A stretch of 64,000 nt of DNA from Nitrosomonas ureae (GTDB lineage Bacteria > Pseudomonadota > Gammaproteobacteria > Burkholderiales > Nitrosomonadaceae), in assembly GCF_900108305.1 (NCBI RefSeq), contig NZ_FNUX01000003.1:1-64000 (forward strand). Direction: 5' to 3'. The translations under genes and the position numbers were made by a program. Shown one piece after another: positions 55,551-64,000 of the stretch. The notes below the pieces were generated by a model, which was not told the origin of the DNA, did no database searches, and was given only the letters and a program-made list of their open reading frames with translations. Numbering within the stretch: position 1 is the first letter of the stretch; every line of letters starts with the position of its first letter.

Positions 55551-56701
55551 AAATTATTTACTTGATCTTTAGTTTCTTATTTATATCCACATTACTGCTG
55601 GCAGGCTGTAGCAGCACATCCGACGAACAAGTTATCAAGCAATCCGATGAAGAACGCGATATCAATACCATTATCGTCCGTCCTGAATTGATCGACCGAT
55701 TAAAAGTCGGCAATCCATCCTTAATTGATCTTGCCGATAAAATACTGGTACCCAGCCGGGTTCAAGTCGATGAGGAAAGAACAGCGCAAATTGGTTCTTA
55801 CGTTACCGGACGTATCATTAATTTATTTGTCATCCTGGGTGATTATGTCAAAGCGGGGGAACCGCTGGCCCGCATCACCAGTCCGGATTTAACGCAATCG
55901 CAATTAGCTTATCTCCGCGCTGCCTCACGTGTCGTAGTCACTCAAAAATCGATTGATCGCGCGCGTCATTTATTAGCCGCCGATGCTATCCCGGTTGCCG
56001 AGGTGGAACGACGCCAATCCGAACTGGAAATTGCCCAGGCTGAACTGGGCGCAGCCAGTGATCAATTGCGACTGTTTGGTATGAATGAGGCCGAAATAAA
56101 GGAATTATCCAAAAAAGGAAAAATTCTTCCATGGCTGGACATCAAAGCCACCCGGGAAGGATACGTCATTGCGCGTAATGTGATTGTAGGCCAAGTTGTA
56201 CAACCTTCCGACCCGCTCTTTCAGATTGCTGATCTCTCTTATGTCTGGGTCGTTGGCGATGTGCCGGAACAAATTGCGCGCGACGTCAAATTGGAACAAC
56301 ATGTAGAAATCAATGTGCCCGCGATAGGCGGCACTGATTTCGATGGCGTCATAATATTTGTTTCGGACACCGTTAATCGCCTGACCCGCACTGTCATGAC
56401 CCGGGTAATGGTGGAAAATCCGGAACGGAAATTGAAGCCGGATATGCTGGCCAATATGCACATCACCGACACGCAGCTTAAAACCCTGGTTGTTCCGGAA
56501 GCAGCTATCGTTCGCGAACTAAATCAGGATTATGTTTTTGTCGCCGTCAGCAATAATCAATTTCAGCGCGTACCTGTTGAACTGGGCCCTGAAGTGGCCG
56601 ATTTCCGGCCTGTGCTCGATGGGCTCACAATTGATCAGCGAATTGTGATGGAAGGCGCTTTTCATCTGGATAGCGAGCGCAAGCTGGCTGAATTGGAATA
56701 A
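55547..56701 (+). CDS. Periplasmic adaptor lipoprotein of an RND efflux system
   Basis: The 384-residue membrane fusion protein (HlyD/CzcB class) has a lipobox LLAGC with the lipidated C21, followed by a charged linker. The lipoyl-like domain (YVTGRIINLFVILGDYVKAG), a helical hairpin (ARHLLAADAIPVAEVERRQ) and the beta-barrel domains follow. It links the RND pump and the outer-membrane channel. No Met- or His-rich metal-binding extension is evident. The start overlaps the channel gene by 4 bases, and the pump gene starts 2 bases after its stop. Confidence 0.88.
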   Translation: MKIIYLIFSFLFISTLLLAGCSSTSDEQVIKQSDEERDINTIIVRPELIDRLKVGNPSLIDLADKILVPSRVQVDEERTAQIGSYVTGRIINLFVILGDYVKAGEPLARITSPDLTQSQLAYLRAASRVVVTQKSIDRARHLLAADAIPVAEVERRQSELEIAQAELGAASDQLRLFGMNEAEIKELSKKGKILPWLDIKATREGYVIARNVIVGQVVQPSDPLFQIADLSYVWVVGDVPEQIARDVKLEQHVEINVPAIGGTDFDGVIIFVSDTVNRLTRTVMTRVMVENPERKLKPDMLANMHITDTQLKTLVVPEAAIVRELNQDYVFVAVSNNQFQRVPVELGPEVADFRPVLDGLTIDQRIVMEGAFHLDSERKLAELE

Positions 56702-56703
56702 TC

Positions 56704-59700
56704 ATGATGGCAGCAATTGTTCGTGCGGCATTAAACCAGCGTTTGCTGGTATTGATAATCGGGTTGATGTTGTGTGTCGCGGGTGGATTTGCCGCAAGAA
56801 ACCTGTCGGTGGATGCTTTTCCCGATGTCACCAACATTCAAGTGCAAGTCGCTACGGTAGCCATTGGCCGCAGCCCGGAAGAAATGGAACGGTTGGTCAC
56901 GGTACCGGTCGAGATTGCCATGACCGGTCTGCCGGGATTGGTTGAGATGCGCTCAATGAATAAAAGCGGATTATCGCTGATTACCCTGGTTTTTACTGAC
57001 AAAACGGATGTATTTTTCGCGCGCCAGTTAGTCATGGAACGCATTATTGATGTCACCCCACGCTTAATACCCGGCATTACACCTGTACTTGGACCGGTTT
57101 CCACTGGATTGGGCGAAGTTTATCAATATACCATCGAGCATCCGAATGACGATAAACGCGCTCTCACGGTTGAAGAACTCACCGAACGCCGCACCATCCA
57201 AGACTGGGTAGTGCGCCCATTGCTGCGATCTATTCGCGGTGTCGCGGAAATCAACTCAATGGGTGGGCACGTCAAGGAATATCAGGTTTATGCCGACCCG
57301 AACAAATTGCGGCATTACGATCTGACACTCACGGATGTGGATCGTGCGCTGGCCAGCAACAATGCCAATGCCAGTGGAAATATACTGGCGTTGCATTATG
57401 AGCAATACCTGATCCGTGGCGTGGGCCTGATTGCTACGCTGGACGATATCCGCAATATCGTGCTTAGGGAGTTGAATGGTGTACCGATTTATGTGCGTGA
57501 TATCGGTGAAGTCACTTTTGGCGGGGAAGTGCGCCAGGGTGCCAGCATCAAAAACGGCTACACCGAATCGGTTGCGGGCATCGTGATGATGCTGCGTGGC
57601 GGCAATGCCAAGGAGATTGTAGGCAGGATCAAGGAAAAAGTTGCTGAAATCAACGAACGTGGAATATTGCCGAATGGTTTGCAAATCGTGCCATTTTATG
57701 ATCGCACCGATCTGGTGGATGGTGCGCTATCTACAGTACAAAGCACCTTGATGGAATCCCTGATTCTGGTTATCGTTGTACTATCGATTTTCCTAGGAAC
57801 CATTCGTACCAGCATCGTCGTTTGTTTTACCCTGATTATCACGCCACTGATTACATTCATGATAATGAATTACAACGACATGCCTGCCAACTTGATGTCA
57901 TTAGGCGGATTAACCATCGCGTTAGGTATGATGGTTGACCCCACCGTGGTAGTGGTTGAAAACATTTACCAACGCCTGGGCGAGGCAAAAGACACCGGTC
58001 AATCCAAGTTTGATGTTATTGTTAATGCCGTTGCTGAAGTCGGCACTCCGGTTATTTTTGGCGTGTTTGTCACGATTCTGGTTTTCCTGCCCTTGATAAC
58101 ACTCGAAGGTATGGAGGGAAAAACATTCAGTCCATTGGCTATGACAATTGCCATTGCACTGTTGGTGTCCCTCTTTGTGTCATTGCTACTATCACCCGTA
58201 TTGAGTGATTATCTTCTACAGGGTGGAAGTGAACAGGACACAAAAATTGTCGCTGTCTTGAAAAATGGTTACCTTCGTTTCTTTGATCTAGCCATGCGCA
58301 ATCAGAAAAAAACAATGATTATCGCAATCAGTTCACTGATATTTGCTTTTGCTTTGTTTCCCTTCCTCGGCACCTCTTTCATCCCGATTATGAAGGAAGG
58401 CGCCATAACACCGGTAATTATCCGCGCACCTTCCATTTCCTTGGATGAAGCGATCAAGATTGAAACCGAAGCAATGCAGTTAATTGCCGCGGTACCAGGG
58501 GTCAAAAGTGTCGTGTCCAAACTGGGTCGCGGTAATACTCCCGCGGATCCCGCGTCGCAAAATGAATCCGATCCGATTGCCGACCTGGATTTGGAAGGAT
58601 CAGGCCGGACTCAAATAGAAATCGAGGAGGATATCCGCAAAGTATTGGAGGTATTACCCGGTGTGAATGTTGTCCTGTCGCAACCAATTGAACAACGGGT
58701 GGATGAGATGGTAACCGGGGTACGTTCGCAAGTGGCCATTAAAATTTTTGGCGACGACCTGGAGCAATTGCGTTTGTTATCCGAGCAAGTAGCGCGCATT
58801 GTCAAATCCACAGCGGGCGCCAGAGATATCCGTATTGAACGGTTATCCGGTCAACAAGAGTTGACAATCAACATTGATCGACGCGCCATAGCACGCCATG
58901 GCATCAATGTTTCAGATGTCAACGAATTAATTGCCACCGCGGTTGGCGGTAAATTTGTCACCCAGGTTTTTGAAGGTGAGCGCCGCTTCAACCTGCTTTT
59001 AAGATTTCCGGAAGCATTCCGCATCGATGTAGAAGCCATCAAAGACCTCCTGTTAAGACCTGTCAATACAAACGTACAAAATGGTATGGCGCAAGGCGGC
59101 ATGCTGGTACCGCTCAGTGCTGTGGCAGAAATAAAAGTGATCGACGGCCCGGCGATTATCTCGCGTGAATTCGCCAAGCGACGCGTTGTGATTGGCGTTA
59201 ATGTGCATGGGCGCGATATGGGTGGATTCGTGGAAGAACTGCAGGAGCGTGCCGCGAAAGAGATCAACCTACCCACGGGCTATTATTTTGTCTGGGGTGG
59301 GCAGTTTGAAAATATGCAACGGGCGATGGCAACGCTTTCTATAATCGTTCCGGTTACGCTGGCAGCTATTTTTTTCTTGTTGTTCATGTTATTTAATTCA
59401 GTCAAGCAGGCCATTTTGATCTATCTGGTATTGCCATTTGCATCTGTCGGCGGAGTTATCGGGCTTTTTGTCACCGGTCAGTACCTATCGGTACCGGCAT
59501 CAGTAGGTTTTATTGCCGTATGGGGAACATCGATTCTGAATGGGGTAGTAATTATTTCTTTTATACGGGAACTGCGGAGTAAAGGTTTAACTGTCGAAGA
59601 AGCGGTCAGGAAGGCCTGCGCGCAGCGTTTCCGGCCCGTCATGATGACGGCGGCCACAACTGTTTTAGGTTTAGCGCCGTTCCTAGCAGCCACAGGACTG

Positions 59701-59865
59701 GGTTCTGAAGTACAAAAACCCCTGGCTATCGTGGTCATATTCGGACTAACGACAGCAACCATGATGACCATGGTGGTCATGCCAATGCTGTATCGATGGT
59801 TCGATGATAAAACCGATACACCACCACCGGCCCAACCTGAGAAACTGTCTCCTCCGATTGCATGA
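56704..59865 (+). CDS. HME-family RND metal efflux pump
   Basis: The 1053-residue inner-membrane RND transporter of the heavy-metal (HME) family has twelve expected membrane segments and two large periplasmic loops. The N-terminal LSVDAFPDVTNIQVQVAT and later EEMERLVTVPVEIAM are typical. The TM4 proton-relay region reads IALGMMVDPTVVVVEN, near residues 403-420. It has the central Asp and the Glu but not the first Asp of Zn/Co/Cd pumps (DFG-type), and it is closer to but not the same as the Cu/Ag type. Metal specificity is therefore open. It is the last gene of the operon, before a hairpin terminator. Confidence 0.9.
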   Translation: MMAAIVRAALNQRLLVLIIGLMLCVAGGFAARNLSVDAFPDVTNIQVQVATVAIGRSPEEMERLVTVPVEIAMTGLPGLVEMRSMNKSGLSLITLVFTDKTDVFFARQLVMERIIDVTPRLIPGITPVLGPVSTGLGEVYQYTIEHPNDDKRALTVEELTERRTIQDWVVRPLLRSIRGVAEINSMGGHVKEYQVYADPNKLRHYDLTLTDVDRALASNNANASGNILALHYEQYLIRGVGLIATLDDIRNIVLRELNGVPIYVRDIGEVTFGGEVRQGASIKNGYTESVAGIVMMLRGGNAKEIVGRIKEKVAEINERGILPNGLQIVPFYDRTDLVDGALSTVQSTLMESLILVIVVLSIFLGTIRTSIVVCFTLIITPLITFMIMNYNDMPANLMSLGGLTIALGMMVDPTVVVVENIYQRLGEAKDTGQSKFDVIVNAVAEVGTPVIFGVFVTILVFLPLITLEGMEGKTFSPLAMTIAIALLVSLFVSLLLSPVLSDYLLQGGSEQDTKIVAVLKNGYLRFFDLAMRNQKKTMIIAISSLIFAFALFPFLGTSFIPIMKEGAITPVIIRAPSISLDEAIKIETEAMQLIAAVPGVKSVVSKLGRGNTPADPASQNESDPIADLDLEGSGRTQIEIEEDIRKVLEVLPGVNVVLSQPIEQRVDEMVTGVRSQVAIKIFGDDLEQLRLLSEQVARIVKSTAGARDIRIERLSGQQELTINIDRRAIARHGINVSDVNELIATAVGGKFVTQVFEGERRFNLLLRFPEAFRIDVEAIKDLLLRPVNTNVQNGMAQGGMLVPLSAVAEIKVIDGPAIISREFAKRRVVIGVNVHGRDMGGFVEELQERAAKEINLPTGYYFVWGGQFENMQRAMATLSIIVPVTLAAIFFLLFMLFNSVKQAILIYLVLPFASVGGVIGLFVTGQYLSVPASVGFIAVWGTSILNGVVIISFIRELRSKGLTVEEAVRKACAQRFRPVMMTAATTVLGLAPFLAATGLGSEVQKPLAIVVIFGLTTATMMTMVVMPMLYRWFDDKTDTPPPAQPEKLSPPIA

Positions 59866-59883
59866 CAATATTTTATTAGGCTC

Positions 59884-59912
59884 TAGCCTAGCAGATACAA
59901 TCTGTTAGGCTA
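59884..59912 (+). terminator. Terminator of the efflux operon
   Basis: TAGCCTAGCAGAT, loop ACA, ATCTGTTAGGCTA pairs over 13 positions with one G-U. It is followed by GCCTTTATTATTTTG. It starts 18 bases after the pump gene stop. Confidence 0.8.
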
Positions 59913-59981
59913 GCCTTTATTATTTTGATCCGTTGCAATATACCGATTATTGATTACAGGATTGCAGAGTTAACGCACACG

Positions 59982-62024
59982 TTATTTAATCACTACTTTT
60001 TGTACTTGCATCGGCCAAACGCCTTTCTCTATCACTTGCCGGCCGTCAAACGCAAGATAGCTTTGCCGCCCGTAATGCGGCAACGGACGGATCAAGGCTT
60101 CGAGTGCTGCGGTGTCTTGTGCGGAGATAACCGTCAGCGATGCTCCCTCAGCGCGAGCCAAAGTCCAGACTTGTGCGGTGCCTTTGCTGTTGATCTCATC
60201 CGGCTTAGCGGGCAACTGTTCGGCGGCAAGCCAGGCATCGACTTCCGAATCCAGACCGATAATCAGCACAGGTGCAGTGGAAAGTGATTCATCCCGTGCA
60301 ATAATTTGTGGCTTGCGGTCTTGCAATTTGCTGGCAAGCGTTCCGGCAATTTTCCTAATCCCGGAATCAGAGGACAATAGAACTGTCCGCGTAGCGGCAT
60401 TAATCATCGCTTCGCGCAGGATTGGCGGTGCTTCACCAGGCGCCAGCTGACGAAACAGATGCAAATCCGGATCCAATGAAACCGCTGACGGCTTATCCGC
60501 TAGTTTCAGCTTAAAAAGCTGTTGTTCTTGTTGTAAATCCAGTATGTGTGTTGTTGTGCCCTGCGGGCTTTCAATTGCAACCGGGACGCGCAATTGGTAC
60601 ACCGGTCCGGATTGTTTCAAAGTAATTGATAATTCATAGCCGGAATCCGTTGCAATATTTTTTACTTCGCTAATCATGATAGCCGGTGCGTCGGTGCGTT
60701 CCAGCCATTGAGAAAAGAATAGCTGCAGATTCTGTCCTGAGATCATCTCAAATATTTTTTGCAGCTCTTGCCATGAGGTAATTCTGAAACGCTGCACGCG
60801 CCATAATCCCTGGATACTGCGTTGAAAAACCGCCTCACCTAAATGATCGCGCAACATAAGGAAAAACATTGCGGCTTTGTTATAACCAACAACTTTAGAC
60901 GCACCGCCGTGCATGCGTGAAGTAAACGCTGTCAATGGCGCATCCTGGCCCGGTTGCAATGCGGCAAAATCACGCACCCATCCCAGCCTCATTTCACGTG
61001 CAGCTTCGCTGCTCTCCTGTTCTTTATAGGTATAATCGGCCATGAACGTGGTCAATCCTTCCGACCAGTTGCCGCTCGAGTAATCCGGATAAACTCCATT
61101 GCCCCACCAATTGTGCAACACTTCATGGCCAAGTGAAGTATCGCGGATAAATGGCAATTGCAACACATCAATGCCAAGATAAGTCAATGTAGGCATACCA
61201 AATCCGGTAGGCGTGGGGCTTGAAACCACGCTAAATTCCGTATAGGGATATGCACCGATCCAGGATTCGTAAAGGTTCAGATAACGTTTTACCGCATCCA
61301 GATAATCCTTTGATAAATTACTGATTTGTGGATGAAAATAGGTGCGCAGCTGAACTGGTTTGTGATTTACGCTCTGATACGTCTGTGTTTCAATCACATA
61401 CGGTCCGGCTATCAGATCAATCCCTTCGGCCGGGTGAGAGAAATCAAAAGAAGCATGATAACCCTGCTCGGACTCGTTTTCTTCCACAAGCCGGCCCGCC
61501 ACCAGACCCTTCTGACCGGGAGGTAGTTCGATATTGATCTTATACCGCGCCAAATGTCCAACTACGCGCGGATACCAACCCGACCCATCCGGTAGAAACG
61601 AGCCGGTTTCACCACTTACCGCGACCGGTCTGCCTAGTGTCTGCTGATGATCCAAAGAAGTATCCAATGCGGCCAGTGTTCCTTTCCACCGTATCAGAAA
61701 CTGGATTTGATTCCCGAAATGAAATGGAATATTCCAAATATGCGCTTGATTGACTTGCTCACGGCCAATGCCCAATGGTCCATCATTAAATTCCGCTTGA
61801 GTCACTTCATATGCCGCTCCCAGCATCAACTGCAACTCCCTTGGATTACGGACGGTAATAAGGCTTTTCCCTTCAATGGTACGATTCACAGGATCAATTT
61901 TTACCGTGATATCGTATTCGACCTCATTAAACTTGACCAGCACAGGCGCCGATAGAATATGTTCTGACACTAGGAAAGAAAACAAAAATAAACAACAACT
62001 TCTGATTAAGCTATCAACTGTCAT
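59982..62024 (-). CDS. M1-like metallopeptidase, secreted
   Basis: The 680-residue protein has an N-terminal signal peptide. The zinc motif HEVLHNWWGN is present near residue 298, with the third ligand Glu in NWSEGLTTF, as in M1 aminopeptidases. The substrate-binding GxMEN motif is not present in normal form: at its place stands GFGMPTLTYLG. An N-terminal beta-domain (YDITVKIDPVNRTIEGKSLI) fits the M1 fold. About 110 C-terminal residues after the catalytic domain are unassigned. The gene begins 18 bases after a ChaN-PDZ gene, so the two are cotranscribed. Function in the periplasm is likely, but the substrate is unknown. Confidence 0.82.
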   Translation of the reverse strand: MTVDSLIRSCCLFLFSFLVSEHILSAPVLVKFNEVEYDITVKIDPVNRTIEGKSLITVRNPRELQLMLGAAYEVTQAEFNDGPLGIGREQVNQAHIWNIPFHFGNQIQFLIRWKGTLAALDTSLDHQQTLGRPVAVSGETGSFLPDGSGWYPRVVGHLARYKINIELPPGQKGLVAGRLVEENESEQGYHASFDFSHPAEGIDLIAGPYVIETQTYQSVNHKPVQLRTYFHPQISNLSKDYLDAVKRYLNLYESWIGAYPYTEFSVVSSPTPTGFGMPTLTYLGIDVLQLPFIRDTSLGHEVLHNWWGNGVYPDYSSGNWSEGLTTFMADYTYKEQESSEAAREMRLGWVRDFAALQPGQDAPLTAFTSRMHGGASKVVGYNKAAMFFLMLRDHLGEAVFQRSIQGLWRVQRFRITSWQELQKIFEMISGQNLQLFFSQWLERTDAPAIMISEVKNIATDSGYELSITLKQSGPVYQLRVPVAIESPQGTTTHILDLQQEQQLFKLKLADKPSAVSLDPDLHLFRQLAPGEAPPILREAMINAATRTVLLSSDSGIRKIAGTLASKLQDRKPQIIARDESLSTAPVLIIGLDSEVDAWLAAEQLPAKPDEINSKGTAQVWTLARAEGASLTVISAQDTAALEALIRPLPHYGRQSYLAFDGRQVIEKGVWPMQVQKVVIK

Positions 62025-62042
62025 AAATTGAAATAAAAATAA

Positions 62043-63272
62043 TTAAAAACTCAAGGCCGGGAATTTGGCGATAATCAGCATTTCTATATCATCTCGTTTT
62101 ATTTTGATCGGCAACCAGGTTCCTGGTGCTTGCCGTTTTACGACATTGATCACATCTTCGGTAATTTTGATCGGCACGCCAGCCATTTCCAGAATCACAT
62201 CCGAAGCCATGAGTTCCGCGACTTCGGCGATGCTGTTTTTTTCTACTTGCAGCACCACGGCGCCGCCCCGCCCCATTTCGTAGCGGATTCCCAGACGCTG
62301 GAATTGCGGCCTGAAGGATTCGGAAACATGCGGCATTACACCAAAAACAGCATCGGCTACACCTCTAACTAACTGTTGGCAAGATTTACTGCTATCCCAC
62401 GGCAGCAATGCAACAACGTTTTGAATACCCAAATCATGTAACTGATGCGCCACCCCAAAACCATGCAATACATGCCCCGAACCCATGACACCCACAACCA
62501 GCGGCTTCTCCGAACTGGTAGATTTTGTTACGGCTTGCTGCAGTATCTGTGCCATGGCACGATCCCACAACTGCTGTCCACCGATAAAACGCCGGAAATC
62601 CGGATCATCTTGCGTAATTTCTCCTGCTTTCCTGTCCTTACGGTCGTGTTGCTTATAAATCGGCAATAAATAATCGATATATGCTTGACTTGGCTCCGCC
62701 GGGCGCGTCAATCCTTCACGCTCTTCCATTGGTACGCCATAAAAGCCTTTTTCAGTCACCTGGTGACGCAGCTTCGTTTCAATATTCAGAGCAACCATCG
62801 GGATACGATTCATGCGCGCAAAGTGAAACAACGGTAGATAAAGATTGGCATCGGTATTCCACACCCGATCCCACTCAGCTGCACGAAGAAATTCCTTTTC
62901 ACTTAATTCACCGGCACTCCATTTATCCAATACGGCTTGCACGCGACGCGGAAACATTTCGAATCCGATCACCATATTGGGGCGCACACCGTGCAAAGCC
63001 ACTAGTGTTTGCAACTGCCAGCGATGATGATCCGCATTGACATGCGTTTCGCCCAACAGCACCACCGATGCCTTCGCCGCGCGCGCGATGATTTCCTGCT
63101 GTGAAGCTTTACCCAAACCTGGAACAACCCAATCCCCCAATGGTACGCAATCTTTAGATGCCGGTTTTTTTGCCGGAATGATGGCCGCCGTTGCGTTATT
63201 TACACACAACCCCAACAGCATAACGATCATGCCAATAACTCTGCTACAGCGGCTTACATTAAAATTTGTCAT
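62043..63272 (-). CDS. ChaN-family protein with C-terminal PDZ domain
   Basis: The 409-residue protein has a signal peptide (VIGMIVMLLGLCVNNATA). The ChaN/Tiki-like domain (residues about 50-280) carries the GETH motif (VVLLGETHVNADHH), FEMFPR, and the GSGH segment GVMGSGHVLHG. ChaN proteins bind haem or act like TraB/Tiki metallopeptidases. The last 90 residues look like a PDZ domain (GGAVVLQVEKNSIAEVAELM followed by ASDVILEMAGVPI), an unusual addition. The start at 63272 is chosen because it opens the signal peptide, with AGGA upstream. It is followed by the M1-like peptidase gene in the same operon. Confidence 0.82.
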   Translation of the reverse strand: MTNFNVSRCSRVIGMIVMLLGLCVNNATAAIIPAKKPASKDCVPLGDWVVPGLGKASQQEIIARAAKASVVLLGETHVNADHHRWQLQTLVALHGVRPNMVIGFEMFPRRVQAVLDKWSAGELSEKEFLRAAEWDRVWNTDANLYLPLFHFARMNRIPMVALNIETKLRHQVTEKGFYGVPMEEREGLTRPAEPSQAYIDYLLPIYKQHDRKDRKAGEITQDDPDFRRFIGGQQLWDRAMAQILQQAVTKSTSSEKPLVVGVMGSGHVLHGFGVAHQLHDLGIQNVVALLPWDSSKSCQQLVRGVADAVFGVMPHVSESFRPQFQRLGIRYEMGRGGAVVLQVEKNSIAEVAELMASDVILEMAGVPIKITEDVINVVKRQAPGTWLPIKIKRDDIEMLIIAKFPALSF

Positions 63273-63312
63273 TTTTTTGATTATCCTGTTAACAGATTCA
63301 TAAAATAGTGAG

Positions 63313-64000
63313 TTATCCAATCCATTTGCGCGCATTCCGGAATAAACGCATCCAAGGTCCATCCTCCCCCCAATCAGAACGAATACCGGGATACCAGGAA
63401 TGCTGTGTCACTCGGAATACCCGTTCCGGGTGTGGCATCAACACATTAAATCGCCCATCCGGTGTAGTCAATCCGGTGATCCCTTGGAGCGACCCGTTCG
63501 GATTATAAGGATACTGCTCGGTTACTTGTCCGTAATTATCCACAAATCGCATGGTCACCAGTGATGCAATATTGCCGGATTGATCGGAACAAAGCTCAAT
63601 CTTGCCCTCGCCATGCGCCACCGTGATCGGCATTCGGCTTCCGGCCATGCCATCAAAAAATAACGATGGGCCAGGTTGTATTTCCACCATGACAAAACGT
63701 GCTTCAAATTGCTCCGATAGATTGCGTTTAAAACGAGGCCAGGCTTCGGCGCCGGGAATAATCTCATGCAGATTACTCATCATCTGACAACCGTTGCATA
63801 CACCCAGCGCAAATGTGTCGCTACGCTGAAAGAACGCTTCGAATTCTTCGCGTGCACGTAGGTTGAACAAAATCGACTTGGCCCAGCCTTCGCCCGCACC
63901 CAGTACATCCCCATAAGAAAATCCGCCGCAGGCAGCCAATCCCATAAAATCTTTTAGAGACGATTGGCCTGACAGGATATCGCTCATATGCACGTCGATT
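63313..64000 (-). CDS. purL: Phosphoribosylformylglycinamidine synthase, C-terminal part
   Basis: This is the glutamine-amidotransferase end of PurL, which converts FGAR to FGAM in purine synthesis. The visible 229 residues are in frame to the window edge ([11 protein letters not shown]...), so the gene continues beyond 64000. The catalytic cysteine lies in GVCNGCQM and the His/Glu pair in [29 protein letters not shown] is the usual start of the domain. The single long-chain form is the one found in proteobacteria. Confidence 0.95.
   Translation of the reverse strand, partial: IDVHMSDILSGQSSLKDFMGLAACGGFSYGDVLGAGEGWAKSILFNLRAREEFEAFFQRSDTFALGVCNGCQMMSNLHEIIPGAEAWPRFKRNLSEQFEARFVMVEIQPGPSLFFDGMAGSRMPITVAHGEGKIELCSDQSGNIASLVTMRFVDNYGQVTEQYPYNPNGSLQGITGLTTPDGRFNVLMPHPERVFRVTQHSWYPGIRSDWGEDGPWMRLFRNARKWIG

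Overview
The window looks like a chromosomal segment of a betaproteobacterium, most probably a Nitrosomonas-like ammonia oxidiser. The support is indirect: an EarP plus arginine-32 EF-P pair, the ATP-grasp type GshA followed by GshB, a solitary copper nitrite reductase (NirK), a PEP-CTERM protein, a FadL-type porin, an HME-RND metal exporter and AlpA-like phage regulators occur together, at moderate GC with AT-rich intergenic regions. No amo or hao genes lie in the window, so the genus is an inference.

Layout. 0.4-6 kb: cheY-cheZ, a frameshifted AlpA-like regulator, a small secreted protein, a D,D-peptidase, an M32 carboxypeptidase and hemJ. 6-10.4 kb: a two-gene ParA cassette with a palindromic candidate operator, then hpt, a methylthio-nucleoside phosphorylase and def in one minus-strand unit. 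A perfect 460-bp tandem duplication straddles the start of hpt and the divergent gene for an unknown secreted protein. 10.4-16.9 kb: ligA, a DUF2914 protein, a Nudix hydrolase, a DUF4126 membrane protein, then earP and efp. 16.9-24 kb: a complete minus-strand SUF iron-sulfur operon (iscR-sufA-sufB-sufC-sufD-sufS-sufU-nfu). Its promoter carries two tandem IscR-type boxes. 24.5-26.7 kb: an operon of a flavoprotein oxidoreductase, an SRPBCC protein and a short LOV blue-light receptor. 26.9-34 kb: gluQ, mpl, apt, nirK with its own promoter and terminator, then gshA-gshB.

34-44 kb: a large secreted DUF4874/DUF4832 protein, a 46-bp perfect palindrome, a secreted cyclophilin, a short FtsH paralogue, a FadL-like porin and a membrane PAS-GGDEF-EAL protein. 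44.4-48.8 kb: a 4.3-kb mobilisable element inserted at the 3' end of tRNA-Leu(CAA). It has an MOBV relaxase, small HTH and AlpA-like regulators, a coiled-coil cargo gene and an integrase broken by two frameshifts. 49-64 kb: aroC, a PEP-CTERM protein, a RoxA-like dihaem cytochrome, a three-gene HME-RND efflux operon, a ChaN-PDZ protein with a downstream M1-like peptidase, and the 3' end of purL running off the window.

Genes that clearly work together are the SUF operon with its IscR feedback control, the EarP/EF-P translation pair, glutathione synthesis (gshA-gshB), purine salvage (hpt, the phosphorylase, apt), peptidoglycan turnover and recycling (the D,D-peptidase, mpl) and the tripartite metal exporter. 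The least explained systems are the LOV operon, the ParA cassette, the ChaN-PDZ/M1 pair, the RoxA-like cytochrome and the fresh 460-bp duplication.
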